From Utricularia gibba (Eukaryota > Streptophyta > Magnoliopsida > Lamiales > Lentibulariaceae): a DNA stretch of 64,000 nt. Positions within the stretch are counted from its first letter, which is position 1. Every line of letters starts with the position of its first letter. The notes beneath the pieces are model-generated. The model saw nothing but the letters and a program-made list of their open reading frames with translations. It was not told where the DNA came from and made no database searches. Location of the stretch: positions 806,001 to 870,000 of the forward strand of contig CM007990.1 of NCBI GenBank assembly GCA_002189035.1, read 5' to 3'. The position numbers were made by a program, and so were the translations under genes. Positions 31,746-42,029 of the stretch are shown here, piece after piece.

Positions 31746-33090
31746 AGGGTTTGGACCGTGCATCCTCATCCACAACACTGCTCCAGGACAAACCTTCCCG
31801 GTGACCGTGGACGCCGCCATCGTCTCCTATTCCTTCTGCAGGTCTCCAGGATGAATTTCTTTGCGTTTTGGGTGATCGATGCCCTGAACCGGATATGGCC
31901 GCAGTTGGACGACCTTCCGATAAACGACAGGAATGGTTTCCCAGTTCTTGAGGATGAAGACGGTGGAAGAGAGGAGGAGCGGTAGGTAGATGGCGTACCG
32001 CTGAGGTGCGAAGAGAGCGATAAAGGAAAGGGTTCCAGTGATTGATGAAAAGGAAGGAGGGAGGAGCATCCACTCCACCCACGATGGAAAATAGACGCTG
32101 CTCAAGGCGTCCATTACCCAGAAAACAAAGAACATGATGAGGAAGAGCTTCATCATGGGGACTTCAAAGGGGATCCACCCCTTTTTACATCGCAGTTTAC
32201 GAGAAGGATCCCCAATGGGATCAGGATGAAACGATCCATGAGCGTTTTAGAAACCTCCCGCAACGCCCGCATAGTCAATGGGCAGGGAACCGCACTGCAC
32301 GCCATCTAGGATGAATCGGGGCTTGAAATTGAGGATCAGAAAAGGGATCCACCCAATTCTTTCCTCGCACAGTACGAAACCCAACGCGTCGACGGTGAAG
32401 GCGTTAGGGGAGGTTTCTAAAGCGGTCACAGATCGTTTGATCCCGCTCCCATTGGGGATCCTTCTGGTAAACTGCGATGCGAAAAGGGGTGGATCCCCTT
32501 GAAGTCCTGATAAAGGAAGATCCAATGTGCCCACACTCAAGGCAGTAGAATATGACCGTTAAAGAATAATTGTTCATGTATTTAAATAGAATTGCAGTGT
32601 ACAAAAACTCATGGAATGAATGAGAACTCACTTCTTCCTCCTCTGTATTTGCTGCTTCCTGTTTCCACATCCGTGTAGATTGGTTTCTTATCAAGTCCCC
32701 ATGATGAGGCTCTTCCTCATCATGTTCTTTGTTTTCTGGGTAATGGACGCCTTGAGCAGTGTCTACTTTCCGTCGTGGGAGAAGTTGATGCTCCTCCCTG
32801 CTTCATTTTCATTAATCACTGGAAGCTTTTGCTTGATTGCTTTCTTCGCACCTCAGCGGTACGCCTTCTACGTACGGCTCCTGCTCTCTTCCCCCATCTT
32901 CATCCTCACGAACTGTGAAACCATTCGTGTCATTTATCAGAAGGACAAGGCTAGGAGTAGGGAAGAGGATGACACGGTATTGGAAGCCACGCGCCGCCCT
33001 CTCCCGCCGGCGGTACTATTTTTCAATTAGCTTTAATTCAAACTTTTTCACAAACAACAAATAATTTGTATATTCATACCTAATAGCTCA
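31746..33090. repeat. fam-A hairpin unit 3
   Basis: Leader and sense piece at 31746-31912 (FFAFWVIDALNRIWPQLDDL), antisense arm 31913-32267, 132-base loop, then sense arm 32400-32507 plus 32694-32944, split by a 186-base insertion. Without the insertion the arms are about 355 and 354 bases. The antisense arm holds most of a fam-A protein (MMKLFLIMFFVFWVMDALSS...). The loop keeps sequence like the 5' leader of intact member 2. The sense arm ends in the conserved unit tail and a 3' flank shared with unit 2. Confidence 0.8.
32508..32693. mobile_element. 186-bp insertion in the unit 3 sense arm
   Basis: The insertion begins TGATAA and ends TTATCA, giving a short inverted terminus, and is flanked by AGTCC on both sides (32503-32507 and 32694-32698). 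Removing it restores GAAGTCCCCATGATGAGG, exactly the complement of the uninterrupted left arm. This is direct evidence of a later insertion. The element family is not identified; five-base duplications and six-base termini are not diagnostic. Confidence 0.65.
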
Positions 33091-33109
33091 ACCTACACCA
33101 CAAATGACC

Positions 33110-33450
33110 ATCATATTTAAAAAAAAAATACAAATGATATTCAAGTATAATTTTATATGCATAATTTTAAATTATATTAAAAAATAAAAAAAGATGGGCA
33201 ATCAAACAACACCTATAAATACGTGTTGGTTAATTTTTAATTTCCCCATTAAAAATTTAAGCTAATCAAACAACACCTATAAATATCATATCCAACTCTA
33301 CAAGTAACAAATGCTCCATCGCTAATAAAAGGTTGTTTCTCGAGTAATAGTGAATGCAACAAAATAAAGATTAATATCTTAGGTTTTTAAAATAAAAGAT
33401 TGATTATATATTGCTATAAAATGTGGAATTATAGTAAAATTCATTTGTAA
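33110..33450. repeat. Dispersed repeat shared with 16.5-16.8 kb
   Basis: See the partner copy at 16490-16800. This copy additionally has a local partial duplication of CAATCAAACAACACCTATAA near 33200 and 33260. Confidence 0.65.
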
Positions 33451-34076
33451 AGTATTTACAAATGGATATTTACAATTTATTAAAAATAAAAAAAAGCTTC
33501 TAGATTTTTTTTAAAAGTAAAAGTCATTTGTAATTTATAATAAAATTTATTGTACAACGTTACAATTTTTTTTCCAGAAACCAAAAAGAAAAACAAAAAA
33601 AAACAAATATTCTACCGTTTTCTAATAAAGAAAATGAAAAAATGGAAAGAATGAGGGCCGCGGCCCATCTTTGGACCGTTGGGGAGAGAAAAAATAGGGA
33701 AAAAGCCCTAAGCCCCGTTTCTTGACTGGAATTTCTGGTCTGCAAAGAGCAAAGAGGTTAGATCGGATTTCTCGTCTTTTGTTACTGCATGAATTCGGCT
33801 TCATTTAAGAATTAGCTCTCAATTTTGTTGAAAGAAAATTCAAATTTCGGTAGTTTCAGAGAACATTGGCTGGTCTGCGAACCAGCGCCGCGTATGGGTG
33901 TGATACCGGATGAATTTGAGACTAAACAGGACTTGTTTAAATCTTCCGCTTGGAAATCGTAGAATTGAGCACTGTATTTTGGTCGAAGATCTTGTTCCTT
34001 TTTTTTTTTGATAAACAATGACTTTCTTTCCCCCGGATGCGTTCTTGATGGGTTATTTGGGTGTTGCGTCAGTGGC

Positions 34077-34928
34077 ATGGCGGGAGCAGGGAGTTCCATG
34101 ACGTACTCGTTTCTTCTATTCGTGGCTACACTATCTCTGCAAGAAGTATATAGAGCAAAGTTGGCATCGTCAGAGCTATTCACCATTCTTGGAGGATTTA
34201 CCAGCTCTCTGTTGTTCCTGCTTCTGCTGACTGTAATTTCTCGTGTCCATTTAGCGAATTTGAATCCAGTTTGATTTTTTTTTTCCTTAATGTAATGGCT
34301 TATACCTTTCATCGACAGTGTATAGATTCTTATGCATGGATCAAGGGCTGACCTTGGTGTTCGTTGTGCTGTTTATTCCCAAAAGTCTTGTCTTTGTCTG
34401 TGAATAATTGGTCACGTTTGTGGTTTTCTTTTATTACCGTATTACTGTCTGACATCGAATCTATTCCCCAGTTCATTGGTAATTATCAGGAAACACTGGG
34501 CGTTAAAACTGGGTGGGGTGCAGGTATGATTCTGTCATTTCAATATGGATTTTAGGCTTCATAGAGGTTCATGAAGGTGTGGATCATCCGACGCTACTTT
34601 TCTGTTTCTTTAATCCAAATGCTTCTGATTTCTTGAATTTTATTCAGTTATTGCGGCGGAAGCAGTGGCGCTGATAGCAGCCAGCACCGTTCATCGTGTT
34701 TGTATCACAACTTGGTAAACAACCATCCTTTAGACTGTTGGAAACTTTTCTGCCGTATGAATGTGCTCATGTTTTAATTTTAAGAATGTGAATGTATTCT
34801 GGGTATTTCACAACTCACTATTCCTTTCTACGTGCAGTTTTTTGTTCTCCGTAGTCCTATTGTATGAGGTCAATAAACTCTCAGAGATGCTGCTGTCCAA
34901 GACTGAGCCCAAGACTAAAAGGTTTTGA
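34077..34928 (+). CDS. KRTCAP2-type oligosaccharyltransferase subunit
   Basis: Homologue of keratinocyte-associated protein 2, a small subunit of the ER oligosaccharyltransferase complex that N-glycosylates nascent proteins. Four exons, 34077-34232, 34472-34523, 34648-34714 and 34838-34928, join in frame with GT-AG borders to give 121 aa. The start MAGAGSSMTYSFLLF is followed by LSLQEVYRAKLASSELFTIL and GGFTSSLLFLLLL, GNYQETLGVKTGWGA, AEAVALIAASTVHRVCITT and a hydrophobic FLFSVVLLYEVNKLSE, then a Lys-rich tail. That gives about three to four membrane segments, matching family length and order. It lies just upstream of SEC61 beta in the same orientation, a functionally related ER gene. Confidence 0.92.
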
Positions 34929-35383
34929 GAGAAATTTACATGCATCAGTAGAGATGGCCCCTGAATCATCATCCTGTTTTATCTGTACTTGTGTTCTTGA
35001 TAACTGATGAGCTGACAATCATGTATACTTGTGCTTGTATACTTCCTTTTGATCAATGAACTTCTAGACTGGAAGCCAGTCATATGCTTGGCAAAGGCCT
35101 TTTCCTTGCCGGTTTTAAACCGGATTCGGGCCGGAATCCGGTTTAAATCGATATTAACCGGTTCGTCTCGTGGGTTTGAACCGTTTGAGAATTATGGAAT
35201 TTGTGAAGCTGCACGAAATGGGAATATGTTTTAATAAAATTTGTCCATCTTCATCCATTAAGAGCAAGATTATTCTAATGCAGAATCTCCTAAGCTTCAT
35301 TACCCTTGATTGTTGTTGGAAGTTTTTGAAAGATGGACTGGGAAGTGTGAAAGACTAGATTACCCCCGTTCCAAGTCGTCGGG

Positions 35384-35390
35384 TATAAAA
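35384..35390 (+). promoter_or_regulatory. TATA box of the SEC61 beta gene
   Basis: GGGTATAAAATGG precedes a leader region starting near 35410. The leader appears to contain an intron ending close to the start codon, with a candidate acceptor at CTGTAG just before 36124. Confidence 0.5.
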
Positions 35391-36127
35391 TGGTGGAGGA
35401 GAAACCTAGAAGGAAATTTCCGTTTCATTCCTGGAATTTCCGCCCTGCAAAGAGGTTAGATCTGATTCATCGCATTTGTTTCATTTGATCTTTGTATCGC
35501 ATGCCGTTTCAGATCGATCAATTGTGTGGTTTTCTTGGTTCGATTTGTCATTGTTGGACGTTCAGAGGATTTGACCGTGTTTGCGCGTCGATGAAGTGTA
35601 GCTCTTTGATTTTCCGAAGGAAACTAGTCCCTTTTTTGTTTCGCCTGCGAATGAGCGGCTTGTGAGTGCAGATTTTTGGGTTTACTTGCGATGTCTGATG
35701 ATATTTTGGAAATTTCAACCCTTTGTATGCTCGTTTTTGTATTTTGAGACTCGGTCAAATTTCTTGAGTGTTCTCGCATCCAAATTGTGAGATGATCGCA
35801 ATTCCAGTTGTCTAGGGTTGCAATGTTCGTTTTATTTTTTGCGATAATTAATCAAAACTCAAACCGTTTCGTTAGGCAGTTGAATTTCGTAATGCACAGA
35901 GTATGTGGTTCGATGGAAGCTCCTTGTGCAATGGGTTCTGTCAGAAAACGTGTCTGTGTGTATAACTTGACTTTTGTGTCCTACATGGAGTTCTGACTTG
36001 TGAATTTTCCATAGTCTCCAACTCTTTTAAATAATGCTTGTTGCTGGTTCTCATATTTCCAAGTTTACATCTTCTTGGTGTTGGTATTCACTCGTGCTTC
36101 CATTGCAAAAAGTGAGGCTGTAGAGAA

Positions 36128-36376
36128 ATGGCAACTGGTGGAGCTGCACCCCAAAGAGGAACTGCTGCTGCAGCTGCGGCAAACCTCCGGCGAAGGAGAA
36201 CCACATCTGCTGGAGCTGCTGGTGGAGCAGGCGGCACCATGCTCCAATTCTACACCGACGATGCTCCGGGCCTCAAGATCTCCCCAAACGTGGTGCTGAT
36301 CATGAGCATTGGCTTCATCGCCTTTGTGGCAATACTCCACGTCATGGGAAAGCTCTACTTCGTCCGCAGAGAATAG
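36128..36376 (+). CDS. SEC61B: Protein transport protein SEC61 subunit beta
   Basis: An 82-aa tail-anchored beta subunit of the SEC61 translocon, which passes proteins across or into the ER membrane. The coding part is one exon. The N-terminus is Ala/Gly-rich and basic ([16 protein letters not shown]), then comes the conserved [20 protein letters not shown] and one membrane helix ([20 protein letters not shown]) with a short RRE end. Length and order match plant SEC61 beta throughout. The start is the first ATG after the probable 5' UTR intron. Confidence 0.96.
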   Translation: MATGGAAPQRGTAAAAAANLRRRRTTSAGAAGGAGGTMLQFYTDDAPGLKISPNVVLIMSIGFIAFVAILHVMGKLYFVRRE

Positions 36377-36619
36377 GGCTTGCTCTCAAATCCATGTCGA
36401 ATTTTGTACTGTTAAGACAACCAGAGCATCTCACCTTACACCCCTTCATCAGTTGTAACGCACTGCCTGGAGCCCTACTGCTGCCCGACCTCAACCAGGA
36501 TTGCATTTTATTTAAAAAAAATACAAATTTAAAAATGTTTTTTTATTACAAAATGTGTAGATTTCAAGGTTTTATTGTATTAAAAACGTTTATTGAAATG
36601 TGATTTTCAAGAAATTGAA

Positions 36620-37140
36620 TCAAAATGCTACTAAATATTCCTCTATAGACAATATTCAATTTGTGTATGGTAATGAGACACTTGCAAGAGATGAGATCCT
36701 CCAAAAACAAGAAATTCATTGAATTATCGTATTGAGTAGCAACATTTATTTTTTTTATAGTTTTTTTAAAAATATAAATTATTACAAACTAATCATTAAT
36801 TTCATCTATTAAAATAAAAAAATATTATTAAAACTGATTATTATTCTTTTTGAAACGCGTTCATGATTGCCGTGCGGTACACGCGAGACGGTTGAGAAGG
36901 AAGGAAATCTGACATGGCACTGAAATTGTGATAAATTAAAAAAGGGTTAGCGTAGTTAAACCCTACGATAATTCTCCTCTTCCCCTTGGAATGAAACAGT
37001 GCGCTCGTCGACGCCGGTGAGTCTTCTCCGCCGCCGCGACGTGGGAGGCTGTCCAATCAGATTCTTGGCGGCGGACCCTCCACCGTCACTGCCGGACACC
37101 CTGAATTTTTTATTTAAATGATCCGCATTTCAAAAGTGTT
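36620..37140. other. Spacer between SEC61 beta and the SPL gene
   Basis: AT-rich to 36840, then mixed sequence to 37140. Short open frames only, no gene supported. Confidence 0.4.
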
Positions 37141-37168
37141 CATTTGATTGCTGAATGTCGATATTACA

Positions 37169-38051
37169 TCACTGCAGAAAGAAAGAAGAAACTTCACTTG
37201 GGAGGTTTTCTGAAGCAGAGTTGGCGGCGGGGGTGGTTTCCATCCGAGACTTGGTGGAGTTGTCCAGACTCGACGGCTGGGGTGGCTTTCTTCTCCGGCG
37301 GTTGTGATCCGCCAGCCTTCTCCGGCAACTCCTCTTCCCGTTATCGAATTCAGACAGCAGGTGGAATCTACAAAGAAAGGGAAGTAAAAGACCCCTGAAA
37401 TCGATTTGCCAGCGATGGGTGGATAGACGGAGACTGACTCCTTGTTCAAAGAACTGTGAAATGGCAATGAGAAATGCGATAGAACCTGCTACACTGTTGG
37501 CAGAATCGTTGAGTGAGGCCGGCGGTGATCACGGTGGCGGCTTTGGAGTGAAACTCACAAACCTTATGACGGCGATGATAATGCTTGGCGTAAGTGAGAT
37601 CGGCGTTGCAGCCCTGAGCTTGGCACCGGGGAGCATGAACGGAGCCAGAATCGAAGATTCTCGAACGGTGATACAAAAGATTCAAAAAATCATCATCGGA
37701 GGAAGAGAAATAGGTACGCCCACCAAAACCCAGGTTCAATCCAATTCTACTGTTCGACTCAAAGCTCCAATGCTCGGGTTCATTTTTCGGAACCACCACG
37801 AACCCCGACGCCATCGCCGCCCCCTGAGCAACCCCTTCATAGAAACCAAAGAACCCGGGGCTTATACCCTGGTGGTGGTGATACAAATAAGCCTCATTTG
37901 TCGGCGCCGCGGCGAACTGAACCTCCGGGAGCAAAAAATTTCCAGGGTAAGGATCCAAAACGTGAGCATTGTTGGAAACCTGAGACGACGATTCTTCCCC
38001 TGTGACCGCAAGCAACATCGGCGATGGATTCCCCCACTGGTAATCCAGCAT
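37169..38051 (-). CDS. SPL8: SBP-box transcription factor, SPL8-like
   Basis: SPL8-type proteins act in anther development, fertility and gibberellin response (family knowledge). Exon 1 is 38051-37486 and exon 2 is 37367-37169, giving 254 aa. The start [10 protein letters not shown] matches the SPL8 opening; the frame extends upstream to another ATG at 38237, but that stretch looks like leader. IGLNLGGRTYFS and [15 protein letters not shown], typical of SPL8, precede the SBP domain from about residue 142. It has C-x4-[22 protein letters not shown] across the intron, then [20 protein letters not shown] and the bipartite nuclear signal. The intron falls after CS(R), the usual place in SBP genes. 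The C-terminal tail is only about 35 aa, shorter than in Arabidopsis. I see no miR156 site, as expected for SPL8. Confidence 0.9.
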
Positions 38052-38349
38052 CTCCACCCAAGAACTGGAATTGCTCTCTGCTCCACTGCAAGTACATATA
38101 TACATGGCATCGGTATGGGCCAGGCAGAGAGAAGCCAGCTCCGTTCCCCTCTTCGGTATTCGTGCCAAAAGCAGAGGAAAATTCAAAACCCTAATGGTGG
38201 AAGGAATTAAATGTGGCGACCCTGTGTTCCACGGCATTTACTCCATGGGGCCCTGGTCGCCGGGCCCCGGCTGCCGGACCACCGACCCTGCAAGTGAAGC
38301 CGGTGGCAAAGCAGGGTTAATCATTCCCCTCCTTCAATGCACGTGACTA

Positions 38350-41300
38350 AATAATTACACCAATGCCCCAATTATTAGCTTAATTACAGCGACAACACCC
38401 TCGTTAGTTACACGCCTGTTTTCTTAACCACCAACACCATCAGCTTTTTTTTTTCTTCAAAAAATTACGTTTTTTAAATGAAAATTGAGATTATATTTGA
38501 TTTATTTAAATTATTTAAATGTGGTCATATTTATAAAAAAATATTTTTTAAATATTTTCCCTTCTATTTTTTTTTATATTTTACATTTATTTCGAGTATT
38601 CATCTTTTTTATAATTAAAAATTTTTCAAAGTATAATAAAAAATATTTTTCAAATTTTGAATTATGAAACTTTGTATAATGTTACTATACAATATTTTAT
38701 AAATTTAATTACTAGGAGAATTAATATAAATATAAATATTTTGACAATACTTTCTATTCATTAAACACATGAAAATTAATATTTATAAGTAACATTTTTT
38801 AATAAAAAAGGCTAAACCCTACACCCTATAAACCCTAAAACTTAAAACCCTAAACTCTAATGTTTTATCAAATTTTTAAATTTTATTTAAATTAATTTAT
38901 TTTACGTTGAGTAATGAGAAATTTAAAACATTGGAGGGCTTTTACAACCACGAATCTTTTTAATTTTTTTACCTTTTTTTATTGACATTATTATTATTAT
39001 TTTTTGTTTTATCTCATTGGTTGGGGCCCACAAGGAGTATTGCGTCAATTGAATGAAAGTTTCATTACAAATGGTCCACTGTTGGTGTGATGTGCCCAAA
39101 CATTTAAAATATTATATATTTAGATATATTTTTTTATTTATTTAAAAATGTAATAATTTTTCTGCATCACTTTTAACCTGTTTGCCATGGCGCAGACCCC
39201 CCCTTCTCCCGCCGTCCCCCTCTCTGCATTTATTGTGCATTACGAGTCCTCATGCATGGGTTCGCATTCCCACATGAAATAGCGGAAGCGGACGGTGTTT
39301 TCGAGGGCTTTTGTGGGGGTTTTTGGAGGGGAATCCCAAGAGAGTAACTGTTAAAAGGTGGCTGGAGGACTATGGGAACGAACTGGAACCAGATCGATGG
39401 TCTTGTAGTAATGAGGCCTGCCTGTGTATTGTCTCTGTGTCTTGCTCCTATTATTGGCTGCCCCCACAGTGGGAAATATGGGTCGAAATTGGAAGGGCGG
39501 TCGAGAGTGAGCTTTCACTGACGCAAACAAGAGACACAACAGAACAGACCTTTGGGGTGTTCTGAATGATTGTCAGATCGAAACCAACTTGCCTCCTTCA
39601 ATAATTAATTGCAGTTTGTGTGGTGTGCTGTTTTCTCTGCTCTGGGATTTGAACTTGGGAAGCCCTCTTTCTAATTTCGTTCTTTGAGCCCTTGTTCACA
39701 ATAGCACAGTAGTCTGGTTATGGCCTGGTTCTGGGGTGATGATCACACATGGCAGGGATTGGGGATTTGGGGTTCCAGATTTCAGTCACAAAATGCTTCA
39801 TACGGATGCCATTGCAGGGATTGGATGCTCTTGATGCAGCAAAACGAGGGTAAACTCTGATGGGGTGGATGTTTCTCTTGCAACTACTGTGGTAAAGATG
39901 GGAACTCAGGTGGTGAAAAGGGGGGTCAAGTTTGGTGTTACAGTGGGAAGCTTGGGCGTACTTGGGAGTTCCCGACAAGGCAGTTAGATGTTGATCGGTG
40001 AAGTGGTGAGTGGTTGCGGACATAATTGCGAGACAAGGAAAGAGCTTCCCTGCCGTGGCAGTGAAACAAAGATCTGTGCTCACAAAACAACCATTTTTCT
40101 TGCATCCAAGAAAGGGATCCTTCATCTGCACCATTCATTGAATGTGCATATTTTAATATTTCCTCTTCCCGATTTTCAAAACACTGTTCTGCAGATCACA
40201 CACTCCTCCCACACCTAGTGGGAGTGCACAAACTCCCTGGCATTGTTCTGTGCACCAGCATTGGTTTTCTCTCCCAAACTGCCAACTCCTTCAGCTTGCT
40301 TTGGAGCCAGGAGCGAAACCCCAGAGAGCATGAACTGGTTTGGTTTGGCATCTCATCCATCCTTGGAGATGAACTGGGGCAGCTTAATGGGAATGGGTGG
40401 CATTCTAGAAGAGGATCCACATTTTGTCCCCACCTTGACAAGTCCCCAGAAGATTTAAAAGAAGCAGAGGGCAATCAATTGCCCCGCAGAGGGTGAATGC
40501 CGGAAAATTAATACCAGAAGATGAGCAGAAATGGATCCCCACCTAACGCAACTATCACACACACACACACGCCCACACCGAGTGGGAAAATGCAACTGAA
40601 AACTACTTCCAGACAGCCAAAGTCGGCCGGCGTTCCACAATCCTGACAAGAACTCCTATCTGAGAGGTGTCATGGAGTCCTCCGACGTGGCATCCCGATG
40701 ACGCTCCTCCGGCCCATTAACAGCGGACTCCAGTCTCAACGCCTAAATGGATCTGTTTTACATTGTTACTTCATACTTGGCATTTTTTAATCCGATAAAT
40801 GAACGATGATTAAATATTTTTCTAATATAAGATACGAATTATACACATACACATATATTATATGATTAAATATATTACGTGCATTGATTTATCTATAGAT
40901 CGATTTCAACATGGTTTTGGAGCGAATCGATATGTGAATAGTTCAATATTGAATGCTTAACTAAAGCTTTATATTTTGAAAAATGGGAAAATTTATGTAG
41001 ATAATATAAACTCTTTGTTCAAATGATATAATTGTGACAAATTTGATTCTTTGATCCCTTCTCATGCTCGTCTACTGCGCTGCATACCATTTATGTCTCC
41101 GTTTTTTATCATTAAATTTTTTTTAAAAGATAAAGTAGTTAAATATATTTGTAAAAAATATTTATTCAATATAATTTTTTAAAATATACAATAGATTATT
41201 TATCTATTCATATTAATTTAATTATAAAAAAAATATTAATTCATCACCCTCCATCGGCATTACACAATATTTTTCGTTTCAAAAATTCAATTCTTACTAT

Positions 41301-42020
41301 TTTATATTTTTCTCATCTTTGATTAAAAACTTATTTGGTGGTCACCTAAAATTATATCGGATAAAACACGCTTAATTTTAAAGTTATTATTAAGAATCAT
41401 ATAGCGTGCTTAAGAAAAGATTTCATACAAGATTTGGATAGTTTTACTTGACCTAATCTTCTTACTGTTTATAATCGATATGAAATTCATCTAAAATGTT
41501 TTATTATCTTTACTTGAATGAAACCTTATATTGTATCACAATTGTATCTATTGATAACTTATAAATTGTATTTTTTCGAATAGTTATGCTAATAAACATT
41601 CAGATAAAGTTCATATGAAACATTTTTCAGTTTTTTAATTCTAAATTATTCAAAATACAACATACAGATAAACTGATATGTATACGTGATCAAACACACG
41701 ATATATTTATATATTATGACGATTGACTATTGAAATTAGGATAAAAAGTAAGATTTAAAAATGTATGAAACATACCAATGCGTATTGACTGTATTATTTT
41801 AGAAGATTAATGGTGCCATTTTGAAAAAAAAATAATGACTTTACAATTATCAAAATTCAAACGACACGTGTAAGAGTTTTTCTTCATTACGCTGTCTTCT
41901 TGGAATTGCGAAGACCGCTTCGGCTTTGCATTGAGATTCTTGATTCCTCCAAATAAACATCCGGAGCTTTGGGAGGAATTGGTATGTTTGTCTTCGTTGG
42001 ATTGGTTCGGGATCAATTTG
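38350..42020. other. Gene-poor spacer
   Basis: 38440-39170 is AT-rich with a degenerate cluster of AAACCCTA-like units at 38814-38860. 39170-40740 is GC-richer with unassigned frames under 140 codons, none with a family motif; it may hold a non-coding transcript. A CA microsatellite is at about 40556-40570. 40750-41800 is AT-rich. No gene supported. Confidence 0.4.
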
Positions 42021-42029
42021 GTTTCCCCC

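Noticed and set aside
37419-38210. 263-codon plus-strand frame as a gene
   Set aside because: It is the antisense shadow of SPL8 exon 1; the minus frame carries the SBP domain and correct splice sites.
39311-40650. GC-richer block as a protein gene or MIRNA precursor
   Set aside because: Frames lack family motifs, and none of the common conserved plant miRNA sequences I checked by eye are present.
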